In this document: positions 5,994-14,422 of the stretch, one piece after another
How positions within the stretch are numbered: position 1 is the first letter of the stretch
Layout: each line of letters starts with the position of its first letter
Origin: a virus
IMG/VR virus record: IMGVR_UViG_3300030406_002406
Span: 1-39,616 of that record
Reading direction: 5' to 3' (one strand)
Length of the DNA: 39,616 nt
Notes under the pieces: generated by a model
What the model was told of the DNA's origin: nothing
What the model saw: only the letters and a program-made list of their open reading frames with translations
Databases searched by the model: none
Made by a program: the position numbers and the translations under genes

Positions 5994-6275
5994 ATGGCAC
6001 GAAGATTAAATCCTAGACACTCTGAGGAAATCAGGAAGAAAATACAGGCATCTCAGCTAATCAATAGGCTTATGAGTCATATTGGTGGAGATGTTGAGTT
6101 ACAGAACTCTCAGATAACTGCTATCAAAATACTTCTTGATAAGTCGTTACCGAACTTATCAGATGTTAAGATGGAGCATACCTCTCAAGGTATTACTTTT
6201 AATTTAAACGTAGCTGGAGTTCCTGATGACGAAGACGAAGACGAAGAAGACGACTCAGACGAAAAAGATAGATGA
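5994..6275 (+). CDS. Terminase small subunit-like protein
   Basis: I start the gene at 5994 (MARRLNPRHSEE), 93 residues. An upstream ATG in the same frame (5886) would add a non-protein-like extension, and AGGAAAT lies just before 5994. The protein has an N-terminal basic helical part (about 8-30), a second helix with the ITAIKILLDKSLPNL pattern (about 42-56), and an acidic tail (DDEDEDEEDDSDEKD). This layout is what I know from small DNA-recognition terminase subunits of marine phages, and the large subunit gene is two genes downstream. The small subunit binds the packaging site and delivers it to the large subunit. The family call is by layout and context. Confidence 0.68.
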   Translation: MARRLNPRHSEEIRKKIQASQLINRLMSHIGGDVELQNSQITAIKILLDKSLPNLSDVKMEHTSQGITFNLNVAGVPDDEDEDEEDDSDEKDR

Positions 6276-6282
6276 GTTTGTA

Positions 6283-6591
6283 ATGCTCGAAGGATTCAAC
6301 AGGGCTATCCTTGGTGCAGTAGATGTCTATTATGGCGGTAAAAAAATTAAGAAGCTTGTTTACGATGCAGACCTAATGGTTCGGATACTTGTTGAACGTG
6401 ATGGTATGAGCGAAGAAGAAGCTTTAGAGTTTATAGACTTTAATGTTGAGAACGCATATATGGGGGATGATGCTCCTTTGGTTATGTGGAAGAACTTTTC
6501 TTTGTTTGGTCATATCTTTGATCGTAGGGAAAAGGACTTGAATGATTTGATAAAGAACACACTAAACGGTTATGGCAATGGAAGTAATTAA
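6283..6591 (+). CDS. Small hypothetical protein between terminase genes
   Basis: I start it at 6283 (MLEGFNRAIL), 102 residues, because the in-frame extension back to 6226 would only be the Lys/Thr-rich reading of the preceding gene's acidic codons. The protein is acidic, with strands at 'AILGAVDVYY', 'KKLVYDADLMVRILVERDGMS' and a helix 'EEALEFIDFNVENAYMGDDAPLVMW'. I recall similar small proteins next to terminase genes in marine phages, but no function is known. It overlaps the terminase large subunit start by 20 bases, so translation is coupled. Confidence 0.75.
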   Translation: MLEGFNRAILGAVDVYYGGKKIKKLVYDADLMVRILVERDGMSEEEALEFIDFNVENAYMGDDAPLVMWKNFSLFGHIFDRREKDLNDLIKNTLNGYGNGSN

Positions 6592-8005
6592 TTATTCTCC
6601 TAGTGGTAAGGTTGCTAAGAAGTTTCATAAGGCAAAGGGATTTGTAAAAGGTCTTATGGGGTGCGTAGGAAGCGGTAAAAGCTCCGCTTGCTGTATAGAG
6701 ATAGTTAACCTAGCCTTACAACAACCGCCCTCTCCTGACGGTGTACGCAAGTGTAGAGCGTTAGTTATACGAAACACATATCCAGAACTAAAGTCCACAA
6801 CAATTAAAACATGGGAACAATGGTTCCCACATAACATTGCTCCTATCAAATGGGATACTCCAATTACTAGCACCATGAACATTTCCGATATTGGGGATGG
6901 GACTGGTTTGAAGTTAGAAGTTTGGTTTATGGCTTTGGATAGGGCATCAGATACTGGTCGAATGAGATCGCTCGAAGTATCACTTGCATGGATTAACGAG
7001 TGTTCAGAAGTACCAAAAGAGATATTTGATATCGCAACGCAACGTGTAGGTAGGTTCCCTAGAAAAACAGATGGTGGTTTTCACAGTCCATGTGTACTGC
7101 TTGATACGAACCCCCCTGACGATGACTCGTGGTATTTTAAACTTGCGGAAGAAGAAACCCCTGATGGCTGGAAATTCTTTCGACAAGCTGGGGGGCTTTA
7201 TAAAGATGGTGAGGAATATAAGCCAAACCCAGATGCAGAGAATATAGAAAACTTACCTAACGGTTATAACTACTATCTTAACATGTTAGGAGCAAAAGAC
7301 GACAACTGGATTAATGTTTTTGTTCTAGGAAACTATGGCTCTACCTCAGACGGTAAGCCTGTGTTCCCAGAGTTCAAAGATAAGATACATGTATCCGAAA
7401 CTCCTTTGGAGCCGATCAGGGGCATCCCTATCGTCTTAGGATGGGACTTTGGATTGACTCCTAGTTGCGTGATTATGCAACAAACGAACCGAGGTCAGAT
7501 ACAAGTACTCGAAGAAATCGTTTCAGAAGACATGGGTATAAGACAATTCGCTAGTGATATTGTGAAACCAATCTTGTTAAACAACTACTCAGGATATACA
7601 AAGGTTTCTACATGTGACCCTAGTGGGAACCAGAGGTCACAAGTAGATGAAAGATCATGTGTTCAAGAATTATTTGAAATCGGAATACCAACTGAGATAG
7701 CAGATACTAACGATTGGCTACCCAGAAGAGAAGCTGTTGCATTCTTTTTAACAAGAATGAACGATGGAAAGCCAGCTTTTTTGCTGGATAAAAGATGTAA
7801 AGTACTCAGAAAGGGACTAAACGGTAAGTACCAATACCAACGTCTTAAAGTATCTGGTACTGCAAGATACCGTGACAGACCGTTAAAAGACGACATGTCA
7901 CACATACAAGATGCATTACAGTACGCATGTTTAAGGGTACGAAGCGGTTTAGCAAGGACAAGAGCAAGAGCGGTGTCGCAAAGAACAGCAGTAGGCTGGA
8001 CATGA
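6572..8005 (+). CDS. terL: Terminase large subunit
   Basis: This is the ATP-driven DNA packaging motor with headful or cos nuclease, docking on the portal. It is 477 residues long, near the usual 450-600. The ATPase half shows a Walker A motif GCVGSGKSS (residues 30-38, Lys36) and a Walker B-like VSLAWINE ending in catalytic Glu143. The nuclease half has the first acidic residue in VLGWDFG (Asp292), a second in STCDPSGN (Asp349) and a third region in SHIQDALQYA (Asp447), the usual RNase H-like acidic triad. The gene overlaps its upstream and downstream neighbours, and the 8002 gene starts within its stop (ATGA). Confidence 0.95.
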   Translation: MAMEVINYSPSGKVAKKFHKAKGFVKGLMGCVGSGKSSACCIEIVNLALQQPPSPDGVRKCRALVIRNTYPELKSTTIKTWEQWFPHNIAPIKWDTPITSTMNISDIGDGTGLKLEVWFMALDRASDTGRMRSLEVSLAWINECSEVPKEIFDIATQRVGRFPRKTDGGFHSPCVLLDTNPPDDDSWYFKLAEEETPDGWKFFRQAGGLYKDGEEYKPNPDAENIENLPNGYNYYLNMLGAKDDNWINVFVLGNYGSTSDGKPVFPEFKDKIHVSETPLEPIRGIPIVLGWDFGLTPSCVIMQQTNRGQIQVLEEIVSEDMGIRQFASDIVKPILLNNYSGYTKVSTCDPSGNQRSQVDERSCVQELFEIGIPTEIADTNDWLPRREAVAFFLTRMNDGKPAFLLDKRCKVLRKGLNGKYQYQRLKVSGTARYRDRPLKDDMSHIQDALQYACLRVRSGLARTRARAVSQRTAVGWT

Positions 8006-8157
8006 TAGACCCGAATTTACCTTCTATTAATAAGTTTGTTGTAGTAAATCAGCAGAATCAAGTAAAGCTAGTTACATCAAACAGAACAATTGCGAAGTGG
8101 TATCAAGGTTTATTTGATATTGGTAAACTACAAGATATAAAAATTTTTTTAAAATAG
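8002..8157 (+). CDS. Small hypothetical protein, 51 aa
   Basis: I start it at 8002, where ATGA overlaps the terminase stop, so it is translationally coupled. An in-frame ATG at 7927 lies inside terL and would add a basic extension. The protein reads MIDPNLPSINKFVVVNQ... and has a strand-rich middle (KFVVVNQQNQVKLVTSN) and a helical end. It is basic and soluble-looking. No family recognised. Confidence 0.6.
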   Translation: MIDPNLPSINKFVVVNQQNQVKLVTSNRTIAKWYQGLFDIGKLQDIKIFLK

Positions 8158-8166
8158 GAGAAACAC

Positions 8167-8319
8167 ATGGCTTACACTAAGGGCAAAAGTAGAACCACAA
8201 TGAAAAACAAAAAAGATGACAAAAAGAAACAAAAACTAAAAGGCGGTGGAGTAGTTGGCATGAATATGCAGAAAAAGGGATATGCTAGAGGTGGAAGAAT
8301 AGGCAGTAAGATGAAGTAA
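8167..8319 (+). CDS. Very basic 50-residue protein
   Basis: An ATG with AGGAG 9 bases upstream opens a 50-residue frame that ends in TAATG overlapping the next gene. It is strongly basic (many Lys and Arg) with Gly-rich parts (KGGGVVGMN, YARGGRIG). Small basic Lys/Gly-rich proteins beside packaging genes may bind DNA or decorate the capsid, but there is no specific evidence. It is too small for motif recognition; support comes from the ribosome binding site and tight gene spacing. Confidence 0.65.
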   Translation: MAYTKGKSRTTMKNKKDDKKKQKLKGGGVVGMNMQKKGYARGGRIGSKMK

Positions 8320-8993
8320 TGGCTTATCTGATAAGCAACATTCCTTATGAAAAAGTTTGGATTCGTAAAGACTTTACAAATAATCATGGCGATTATGAAG
8401 GGGAGTTTTTACATGGATTAATTATTGCAGTTACCACAATGCCTGATAGGTGTTTAAGTTTTCAGGTTATGTTTACTGGCTGTGAAACAGATGGGACAGA
8501 CGAACCCAATAAAACTGGGGGAGCGATGTGGGCTAGAATGCCAATTACAGGTCTAGTCTATGATATGCCTTTGGACTCAGCTCCTGAGAAAATGCCAACG
8601 CATTTAGCACAACCTTGGGATTGTCCTTCACATCATCACTCAATTGTGCAACTTGCGAGGTGTAAACCATCTCCGTGGCTTTGTAAAATTGATGGAGAGT
8701 TTCATACAGGTAGATATTTATTTACTGTAGATTACTCTGAAAGTGAGATTGCTGATTGTCCAGCTCAACATAAACAGAGTCATGTCCTTGCATTAACAGA
8801 CGGAAAATGGAAAGGCAACATAGTTGCCTTACCTAATAATAGAGTTAGGGTTACTTCCCCAGCTTTATGGGAAACAGGAAGTTCTGCTCCAGATTGGTTT
8901 AGACCATCACAATATACACATTGTGCAGAACAAGATGATTCCTACAAAGACCCTGAAGTGACCTTTAATAATTTATACAAGGATAAGAAGTGA
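8319..8993 (+). CDS. Hypothetical protein, 224 aa
   Basis: It starts at the TAATG overlap with the preceding gene. The sequence begins MAYLISNIPYEKVWIRKDF and is rich in His, Cys, Trp and Pro, with several Cys (CETDG, LCKID, IADCPAQH) and His clusters (SHHHSIVQL) that might bind metal. No signal peptide or membrane segment. It is located between packaging and lysis genes. I do not recognise a named family; I think related proteins occur in marine tailed phages, but that is recollection only. The last bases overlap the next start (GTGA). Confidence 0.8.
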   Translation: MAYLISNIPYEKVWIRKDFTNNHGDYEGEFLHGLIIAVTTMPDRCLSFQVMFTGCETDGTDEPNKTGGAMWARMPITGLVYDMPLDSAPEKMPTHLAQPWDCPSHHHSIVQLARCKPSPWLCKIDGEFHTGRYLFTVDYSESEIADCPAQHKQSHVLALTDGKWKGNIVALPNNRVRVTSPALWETGSSAPDWFRPSQYTHCAEQDDSYKDPEVTFNNLYKDKK

Positions 8994-9160
8994 ATGAAGA
9001 AATTGTTAATGACATTGACAAACGATTGACTACACACGAAGCAGTTTGTGCAGAACGATACAATGGTTTGTTAGGTAGGCTCAAAAGGCTAGAAACAATA
9101 ATGATTGGGGCTTGTGGTTTCATCATTGTCTTATTGTTAAGTTTAGTAACAAAAGGATAG
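8990..9160 (+). CDS. Tail-anchored small protein of the lysis region
   Basis: The 56-residue protein begins at a GTG overlapping the stop of the upstream gene (GTGA). The ATG at 8994 is in another frame that stops after eleven codons, so GTG is favoured. The first 35 residues form an amphipathic coiled-coil-like helix (IVNDIDKRLTTHEAVCAERYNGLLGRLKRLETI), followed by one membrane helix (MIGACGFIIVLLLSLV). This layout matches XhlA-like and other small helper proteins that act in the inner membrane with a holin. The actual role is inferred from its place next to holin and endolysin. Confidence 0.68.
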   Translation: MNEEIVNDIDKRLTTHEAVCAERYNGLLGRLKRLETIMIGACGFIIVLLLSLVTKG

Positions 9161-9164
9161 TCTC

Positions 9165-9668
9165 GTGCTTGACCCCATCACAGCGATTACAGTTGCTGGG
9201 GCAACAATATCAACCATCAAAAAATGTGTTGATGATTCTGAAGCACTATGGAGTAGTTTGCGTAAATACGCTGGAGCCATAGAAGATGCCAGAGAACATG
9301 TCCGTCAAGAAAAGCAGTTTGGTAAAACCAAATTAAAAAAAGCAGTCAACAAAGCGAAGAGTGCAACCGATCAGGCATTCGACATCATCATTATGGAGGA
9401 GAAGATTCGTCAACATGAAAAAGAACTCTACAATTTTTTTAGTGCGAATTGGACTCAAGAATGGGGAGGTCGTGGTGGATGGCTCCGCTTCCGCAAGCTT
9501 AGAGAGGAGATTAGAGCCAAGAAGGAACAGGAAGAATATAATCGAATCCGAAGAAGGAAAGCTCTCATATATAACTCCAAGCTTGGCTCGCTCATTGGAT
9601 TTCTATTGGTGATTTTGTTTTATTTATGTTGGTTCTTGTACAACGCTATTATGGAGAGTTCTAAGTAA
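9165..9668 (+). CDS. Coiled-coil protein with C-terminal membrane helix
   Basis: This 167-residue protein starts at a GTG (9165) with AAGGA about 8 bases upstream. It has a hydrophobic N-terminal piece (LDPITAITVAGATISTI), a long Lys/Glu-rich coiled coil (about 20-135), and one strong membrane helix near the end (LGSLIGFLLVILFYLCWFLY). It sits in the lysis cluster, just ahead of the holin, so it may be an accessory lysis protein or an anchored virion protein. I recall similar proteins next to lysis genes in marine phages. Family uncertain. Confidence 0.75.
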   Translation: MLDPITAITVAGATISTIKKCVDDSEALWSSLRKYAGAIEDAREHVRQEKQFGKTKLKKAVNKAKSATDQAFDIIIMEEKIRQHEKELYNFFSANWTQEWGGRGGWLRFRKLREEIRAKKEQEEYNRIRRRKALIYNSKLGSLIGFLLVILFYLCWFLYNAIMESSK

Positions 9669-10123
9669 TGTTAAATTTAATTGGCTCATTGTTACCAGTC
9701 GGAGAAAAGTTAATTGATAAACTTATCCCTGACCCAGAAGCAAAACAAAAAGCTCTCAAAGAGTTAAAGCAAATGGAACAAACTGGCGAGCTTGCTCGTC
9801 TGTCTGCCGAGCATGCAAATACTGCGAGTGCCAGAGAGCGAGAGATCAAAGTTGCAACCTCAGAGTTTGCACCTTTCATTAACAAGATCATTGTACCGTG
9901 TTTAGCAATATTGATTGTTCTTCTTACGTTTGGAATGATGACAGCAATTTTGTTTTTAGATATTACCGAAGGTAAGAGCTATGAGATTGCCCTGTATATA
10001 CTGGGTTTGCTTTCGGGAGCATTGATGTCATGTATTAATTATTACTTCGGCAGTTCTACTGGTTCAAAAGAAAAGAGTAAGGAACTACAGGAGATCATGG
10101 AAAAAAAGGAACCCAAGGTATGA
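9668..10123 (+). CDS. Holin (3TM family)
   Basis: Holins make lethal holes in the inner membrane and release the endolysin. This 151-residue protein shows an N-terminal hydrophobic region (about 1-20), the 'IPDPEAKQKALKELKQ' helix, then two clear membrane helices: IIVPCLAILIVLLTFGMMTAILFL (about 74-97) and IALYILGLLSGALMSCINYYF (about 106-127). The order, including the PDPxAKxKALxEL stretch, is that of the 3TM holin family. The C-terminus is charged. The gene overlaps the preceding stop and the endolysin start (ATGA), forming a lysis operon. Confidence 0.8.
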   Translation: MLNLIGSLLPVGEKLIDKLIPDPEAKQKALKELKQMEQTGELARLSAEHANTASAREREIKVATSEFAPFINKIIVPCLAILIVLLTFGMMTAILFLDITEGKSYEIALYILGLLSGALMSCINYYFGSSTGSKEKSKELQEIMEKKEPKV

Positions 10124-10515
10124 GTAACGTAGCATGGGAAGACTCAAAGTTTTTTATGAAGACTGAGTTTGATTGTTCGCATACTGGCGACAACGAAATG
10201 AAGCAAGTCTTCATAGACAATCTAAATGTTTTGCGAGAAAACTATGGAAAAGCAATGTTGATTAGTTCAGGCTATCGAAGTCCTGAGCATCCGATAGAAG
10301 CTCGTAAAAAGAACGGTGGTGGAATGCATACAACAGGTTTAGCATGTGACGTACTGGTAAGTGGGAAAGATGCTCATCACTTTTTAAAGTGTGTATTAGA
10401 TCATGGTTGTTGGACTGGTATTGGGGTCAGTCAGAAAGGAGATCGTTCTTCACGTTTTATTCATATTGACATGGGAACGAATACTTATACGAGACCGACA
10501 ATATGGAGTTACTAA
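10120..10515 (+). CDS. M15-family peptidase (endolysin)
   Basis: A 131-residue peptidase predicted to cut peptidoglycan crosslinks in the periplasm at the end of infection. The zinc ligands of M15 peptidases are visible: His70 and Asp77 in GGMHTTGLACDV and His115 in FIHIDM; the SSGYRSPEHP segment (about 49-58) is the usual start of the motif block. No signal peptide, so holin-dependent release fits. It overlaps the holin stop by 4 bases. The next gene begins at the TAATG of its stop. Confidence 0.88.
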   Translation: MSNVAWEDSKFFMKTEFDCSHTGDNEMKQVFIDNLNVLRENYGKAMLISSGYRSPEHPIEARKKNGGGMHTTGLACDVLVSGKDAHHFLKCVLDHGCWTGIGVSQKGDRSSRFIHIDMGTNTYTRPTIWSY

Positions 10516-10691
10516 TGAAGTTTTTCTACGAAAAAGATGGGACTCGTCCTGTATACGATGCTAACAGAGATGGCAACGTCTTTGACTGGATTATGGTAGC
10601 TTCAGAAGATTTAAGGGAAAAAGAAATAGAAAAGAAAAGTAAAATGGCTAAAGTCAAAATGCCGATGAAGGAAGTCAAGAATGGCAATTAA
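10515..10691 (+). CDS. Small hypothetical protein, 58 aa
   Basis: I start it at 10515 (MKFFYEKDG), the TAATG overlap with the endolysin stop; an ATG 12 bases upstream is also in frame. The protein has a short folded-looking N-terminal half and a highly charged C-terminal half (SEDLREKEIEKKSKMAKVKMP). The end overlaps the portal start. No family recognised. Confidence 0.6.
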   Translation: MKFFYEKDGTRPVYDANRDGNVFDWIMVASEDLREKEIEKKSKMAKVKMPMKEVKNGN

Positions 10692-12651
10692 TCCAAAACT
10701 TAGAGCGATAAACGAAGACTCTCAAATAGACGATGAACTCGTAATGAGTTCTTTAGCTCACTACATTCACAGTTGTTATGAGGATGCAAAGACAGCTAAA
10801 TCAGATGTAACAGAAAGACTCTTGCGTTGCGAAAGACAACGCAGAGGAGAGTATGACCCTGACAAACTTGCAATGATTAGGGATACTGGCGGTTCTGATA
10901 TTTTTATGATGTTAACTGATATTAAATGCCGTGCTTCCGAAAGCTGGATTAAAGATGTTATGTTTTCTTCTGGAGAGAAAAGCTGGTCACTTACTCCTAC
11001 TACTGAACCTTCTGTTCCTGAAGAGTATGAAAAAGAAATTGTAGAAACAGTTGTGGCTGAAGCACAAACTCTACAACAGATGGGTGGGACATTTAATCCG
11101 AAAGCTATCGAAGCTAGAATGGATGAGATATATCAAGAAGTGTTAGAACAAATCGCACAGGATGTATCAGAGTCTGCTATGGCAATGGAAAAAAGAATTA
11201 TGGATAAGATGGAAGACGTAGGATATAAAGACGTACTGTCTGAAGTAATCTACGACTTTGTAACATTTCCTTGTGCTTTTATCAAAGCACCAATTATTCG
11301 TAAAAAGAAATTTATGGCTTGGGGCGAAAACTATCAGCCAGAAGTCAAAGAAAGAATCATCGAAGATTTTGAAAGAGTTAGTCCTTATGACATCTTTCCA
11401 TCTCCAAATGCTTCTGATACACAAGATGGGTATATTATTCAACGACACAAATTTACAAGAAAAGACTTAGAGGAATTATTAAATACAGAAGGATTTAATA
11501 AAGAAGCTATAGAACAAGTACTAATATCACATGGTACAAGTGGACATAGAGAGTTAACACAATCTGATACAGAAAGAAATCTACTCGAAGGCAGAAACAA
11601 TACTCTTATCGGAACTGAGCTTATTGAAGGTATAGAGTTCTGGGGTAGCGTATCTGGAATCATGCTCAAAGAAATGGGCATGGAAGATGTAGAAGATTAC
11701 AGGGAATACGAAGTTAATGTTTGGGTTATTGGCAGAGAAGTTATTAAATGTGCAATGAATATTGACCCGCTACAAAGAAGACCGTACAGCAAATGTTCAT
11801 GGGAGCAAATCCCTTCAGCATTCTGGGGTCTAGCATTACCAGAGGTAATGCGAGACATTCAAACAATGTGTAATGCTAGTGCTAGAGCTTTAGCGAACAA
11901 TATGGCTTTAGCTTCGGCTCCTCAAGTAATGGTTAGTGTTGACCGATTGCCAGAGGGAGAAGATTTAACTAAGATGTATCCGTGGAAGATATGGCAAACA
12001 ACATCAGACCGAACTGGTGGTGGACAGCCAGCAATACAATTCTTCCAACCAAATATGAATGCAGATACCTTATTAAAGGTATATCAATATTATCAAAAAC
12101 AAGCAGACGAAGTGACAGGAATACCAAACTACGTTTATGGCTCAGGTAGTAACATTGCTTCAGGTGCTGGAAGAACAGCAAGCGGTTTATCTATGATGAT
12201 GGAGAATGCATCAAAAGGTATTAAACAAGCAATATTAAATATTGATACTGCTATATCAGATGTATTGAAAAGACTATATGATCATCTTATGATCTATGAC
12301 CCTGACCCAAAAATCAAAGGCGATATGCAGATCGTTGCATCTGGTATTATTGCTACTTTATTGAAAGAGACAGTACAGCAGAGAAGAAACGAGTTCTTGC
12401 AACTTACATCAAATCCTGTTGATCTTCAGATCATGGGTCAAGGGGGCAGAGCAGAGTTACTTCGAGAGACTGCTAAAGTTTTAAATATGGATATTGATAA
12501 ATTAATTCCAGACCCAGAAAAACTTAAAGCAAAAGAAATGATGCAAGAAGCTATGATGGCACAACAAGCTCAGCAACCACAAGGATTGCAAATGCCACCA
12601 CAAGCACAGCCGTTACCACAACAACCAACAGAAGGAGATACACCGCAATGA
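10681..12651 (+). CDS. Portal protein
   Basis: The portal is the ring at one capsid vertex through which DNA is packaged and ejected. This 656-residue protein begins MAINPKLRAINEDSQ and has long helices, Trp/Arg-rich strands and a helical core with SPYDIFPSPNASD (about 235-247), a pattern I associate with portals of podovirus-like marine phages. The C-terminus (about 620-656) is a disordered Gln/Pro-rich tail (QQPQGLQMPPQAQPLPQQP). Position between the terminase and scaffold/capsid genes supports the call. A hit to a portal family would confirm it. Confidence 0.85.
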   Translation: MAINPKLRAINEDSQIDDELVMSSLAHYIHSCYEDAKTAKSDVTERLLRCERQRRGEYDPDKLAMIRDTGGSDIFMMLTDIKCRASESWIKDVMFSSGEKSWSLTPTTEPSVPEEYEKEIVETVVAEAQTLQQMGGTFNPKAIEARMDEIYQEVLEQIAQDVSESAMAMEKRIMDKMEDVGYKDVLSEVIYDFVTFPCAFIKAPIIRKKKFMAWGENYQPEVKERIIEDFERVSPYDIFPSPNASDTQDGYIIQRHKFTRKDLEELLNTEGFNKEAIEQVLISHGTSGHRELTQSDTERNLLEGRNNTLIGTELIEGIEFWGSVSGIMLKEMGMEDVEDYREYEVNVWVIGREVIKCAMNIDPLQRRPYSKCSWEQIPSAFWGLALPEVMRDIQTMCNASARALANNMALASAPQVMVSVDRLPEGEDLTKMYPWKIWQTTSDRTGGGQPAIQFFQPNMNADTLLKVYQYYQKQADEVTGIPNYVYGSGSNIASGAGRTASGLSMMMENASKGIKQAILNIDTAISDVLKRLYDHLMIYDPDPKIKGDMQIVASGIIATLLKETVQQRRNEFLQLTSNPVDLQIMGQGGRAELLRETAKVLNMDIDKLIPDPEKLKAKEMMQEAMMAQQAQQPQGLQMPPQAQPLPQQPTEGDTPQ

Positions 12652-13121
12652 GTTTTAAAGTAAATGCAACAAATGTGGGGGTAGGAGTCTTAGGAGGAAT
12701 TTTACAAGGAGCCTTGATAAAAAAACGAAAAAGAGAATCTGATGAATTTAAGGCTAAGTTTGATCAACTTATTAGACAAGACTCTGGAGTGACAAACAGT
12801 AATGTAACTTATGGAATGCCTAATGCAACAGAAATGGATTCTAATGGTATGAAAACCAGAGACTTTGCTGGTGGCACAACAACGACTTTTGGCGATAAGC
12901 CAAAAAAACCAGATGTAGTAACAGACAAAGCAAACGAATTATTTGGATTTACGAAGCTATCAGATGGTTCTTACATGCAAGATAGTGATGGTGGTAGAAC
13001 AACTACATTTGCTCATGGTGGAGTAATTGGAGATACAACACCTGTTGGTGGTTTCTATCATGGTGGTCAAGGTGGTGTTGGTGATCGCATGATGTGGCAA
13101 AAAGAAAATTTTAAAAAATGA
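12648..13121 (+). CDS. Glycine-rich hypothetical protein
   Basis: The gene overlaps the portal stop by 4 bases (ATGA). The 157-residue product has a small hydrophobic Gly/Val N-terminus (VGVGVLGGILQGALIKKRKR), a disordered middle and a Gly/His-rich end (FAHGGVIGDTTPVGGFYHGGQGG). The final part is reminiscent of short glycine-rich segments at the end of other proteins in this phage (around 30840). The role is unknown; it may be a minor virion protein. Confidence 0.72.
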   Translation: MSFKVNATNVGVGVLGGILQGALIKKRKRESDEFKAKFDQLIRQDSGVTNSNVTYGMPNATEMDSNGMKTRDFAGGTTTTFGDKPKKPDVVTDKANELFGFTKLSDGSYMQDSDGGRTTTFAHGGVIGDTTPVGGFYHGGQGGVGDRMMWQKENFKK

Positions 13122-13318
13122 TTCCTAGCGAAAGATTAAAGAAGGGAATCAAAAAACTGAACTTAGATGAAGACTTTAAAAGTCTCATCGAGTATTTAAT
13201 TAAACATCGTTTAGATATTCTTGAAGAACTTGAAGATGCGAACAATGCAATTCATGTTCACAAGTTGCAAGGCTATAGCCAAGCTCTACGAGATTTAATT
13301 AGAATGTGTAGTAAATAA
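13118..13318 (+). CDS. Small helical hypothetical protein, 66 aa
   Basis: Starts inside the previous stop (ATGA overlap). Entirely helical, charged sequence (LKKGIKKLNLDEDFKSLIEYLIKHRLDILEELEDANNAI). No membrane or metal motif. Context between portal and scaffold suggests a structural or assembly role, unproven. Confidence 0.68.
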   Translation: MIPSERLKKGIKKLNLDEDFKSLIEYLIKHRLDILEELEDANNAIHVHKLQGYSQALRDLIRMCSK

Positions 13319-13332
13319 TTTTAACCTAACCG

Positions 13333-13372
13333 AGAATACCTTTGCGTAGGCTATAGAATACCTTTATAGGCT
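13333..13372 (+). repeat. Tandem imperfect repeat ahead of the scaffold/capsid genes
   Basis: AGAATACCTTTGCGTAGGCT (13333-13352) is followed by AGAATACCTTTATAGGCT (13355-13372). The repeated core AGAATACCTTT and the TAGGCT end are exact. The second includes CTATAGAAT, which looks like a -10 box. The short gap of 87 bases between genes is the longest in this part of the right arm, so a promoter or processing site for the capsid genes is likely. Confidence 0.45.
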
Positions 13373-13405
13373 CTTATGCACGAAGGAAGGCTCACGGAGA
13401 AAACA

Positions 13406-14401
13406 ATGCCTAGAAAAAATAAAGCTGTTATACAAGCTGAAAGAGTTGCAAATGAATTGCACAATCAAATGTATGGGAAAACTTCAGAAGAAGCTCCTAT
13501 AGAAGAAAAGAAGACAGAAGCAGTAGAAGAGAAAGTAGAATCAGTCGCTTCTGCTACGACAGAAGCTCCAACTCAAGAACAAGTTGAAGCTCCTCAAGAA
13601 GTTGAGGTCGAGCAGAAAAACGAAGTAATTCCACAACCTTCTAATGACTTTGAACACAAGTACAAAGTTTTACAAAACAAATATAGTGCTGAAGTTCCTA
13701 GACTAGCTTCTGAGTTGAGGAGTCTTAAAGAAGAGTTAACCACTTTACGAAGTGAAAACGAATCTTTAAAATCCGTACCAGTTGAACAACAGACTGAATC
13801 CAAACAACTCATTACTGATTCTGACCGTGAACAGTATGGAGATGAGTTGTTAGATGTTATGAAACGAGTTTCACAAGAAGTAATGTCAAAGAGTGTTGCA
13901 CCTTCTCAAAATGTTGCAAAACTAGAGAAGGATGTTACAACTACACAGCAAGAACTTCTTGCTATGAAAGAACAGCGTTTTCGTAACGAATTAATCAGCT
14001 ATTGTCCAGATTGGGAGACTATCAATAAAGACAAAGGGTTTCTAGATTGGCTTGGAGAGTTAGACGATCTTACTGGTCAAACAAGACAATCAATGCTAGA
14101 AGATGCTCATCAATCTTATGATTCTTGGAGAGTTGCAAACTTTTTTAATAAATATTTAGAAGGGCAAACACAAGCCGAACCTTCGTCAAATAAGCCTTCG
14201 CTTGAAACGCAAGTTACTCCAAAGCCAAGTGGCAAGAGTAAATCGCCTTCAGGTAAAACGTATTACACGACTCAGGAAGTAGCAAAGTTTTATGCAGACT
14301 GCCGAAGCGGAAAGTACAAGAACAAGGCTGAGAGGGATAGAATCGAAAACGATATATTTAAGGCAATGGCAGATAATAGGATTAGAACTGCTCAACCTTA
14401 A
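13406..14401 (+). CDS. Capsid scaffolding protein
   Basis: I start it at 13406 (MPRKNKAV), 331 residues; the ATG 30 bases earlier lacks a ribosome binding site while 13406 has ACGGAGAAAAC. Scaffolds are temporary internal proteins that shape the procapsid. The sequence shows a basic start, an acidic Glu-rich disordered region (about 30-85), a long coiled coil (about 85-200), and a basic C-terminal part (KSKSPSGKT and later) that would bind the capsid protein. Composition, length and position between portal and major capsid fit. No catalytic motif. Confidence 0.75.
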   Translation: MPRKNKAVIQAERVANELHNQMYGKTSEEAPIEEKKTEAVEEKVESVASATTEAPTQEQVEAPQEVEVEQKNEVIPQPSNDFEHKYKVLQNKYSAEVPRLASELRSLKEELTTLRSENESLKSVPVEQQTESKQLITDSDREQYGDELLDVMKRVSQEVMSKSVAPSQNVAKLEKDVTTTQQELLAMKEQRFRNELISYCPDWETINKDKGFLDWLGELDDLTGQTRQSMLEDAHQSYDSWRVANFFNKYLEGQTQAEPSSNKPSLETQVTPKPSGKSKSPSGKTYYTTQEVAKFYADCRSGKYKNKAERDRIENDIFKAMADNRIRTAQP

Positions 14402-14422
14402 TTTTTTTAATGGAGAATTATT

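Noticed and set aside
6226-6282. Longer start or programmed frameshift joining the terminase small subunit gene and the next gene
   Set aside because: The overlap is explained by the repeated GACGAA codons read in another frame; there is no convincing slippery site with structure.
13376-13405. Upstream start for the scaffold protein
   Set aside because: The ATG at 13406 has a clear GGAG site, the one at 13376 does not.
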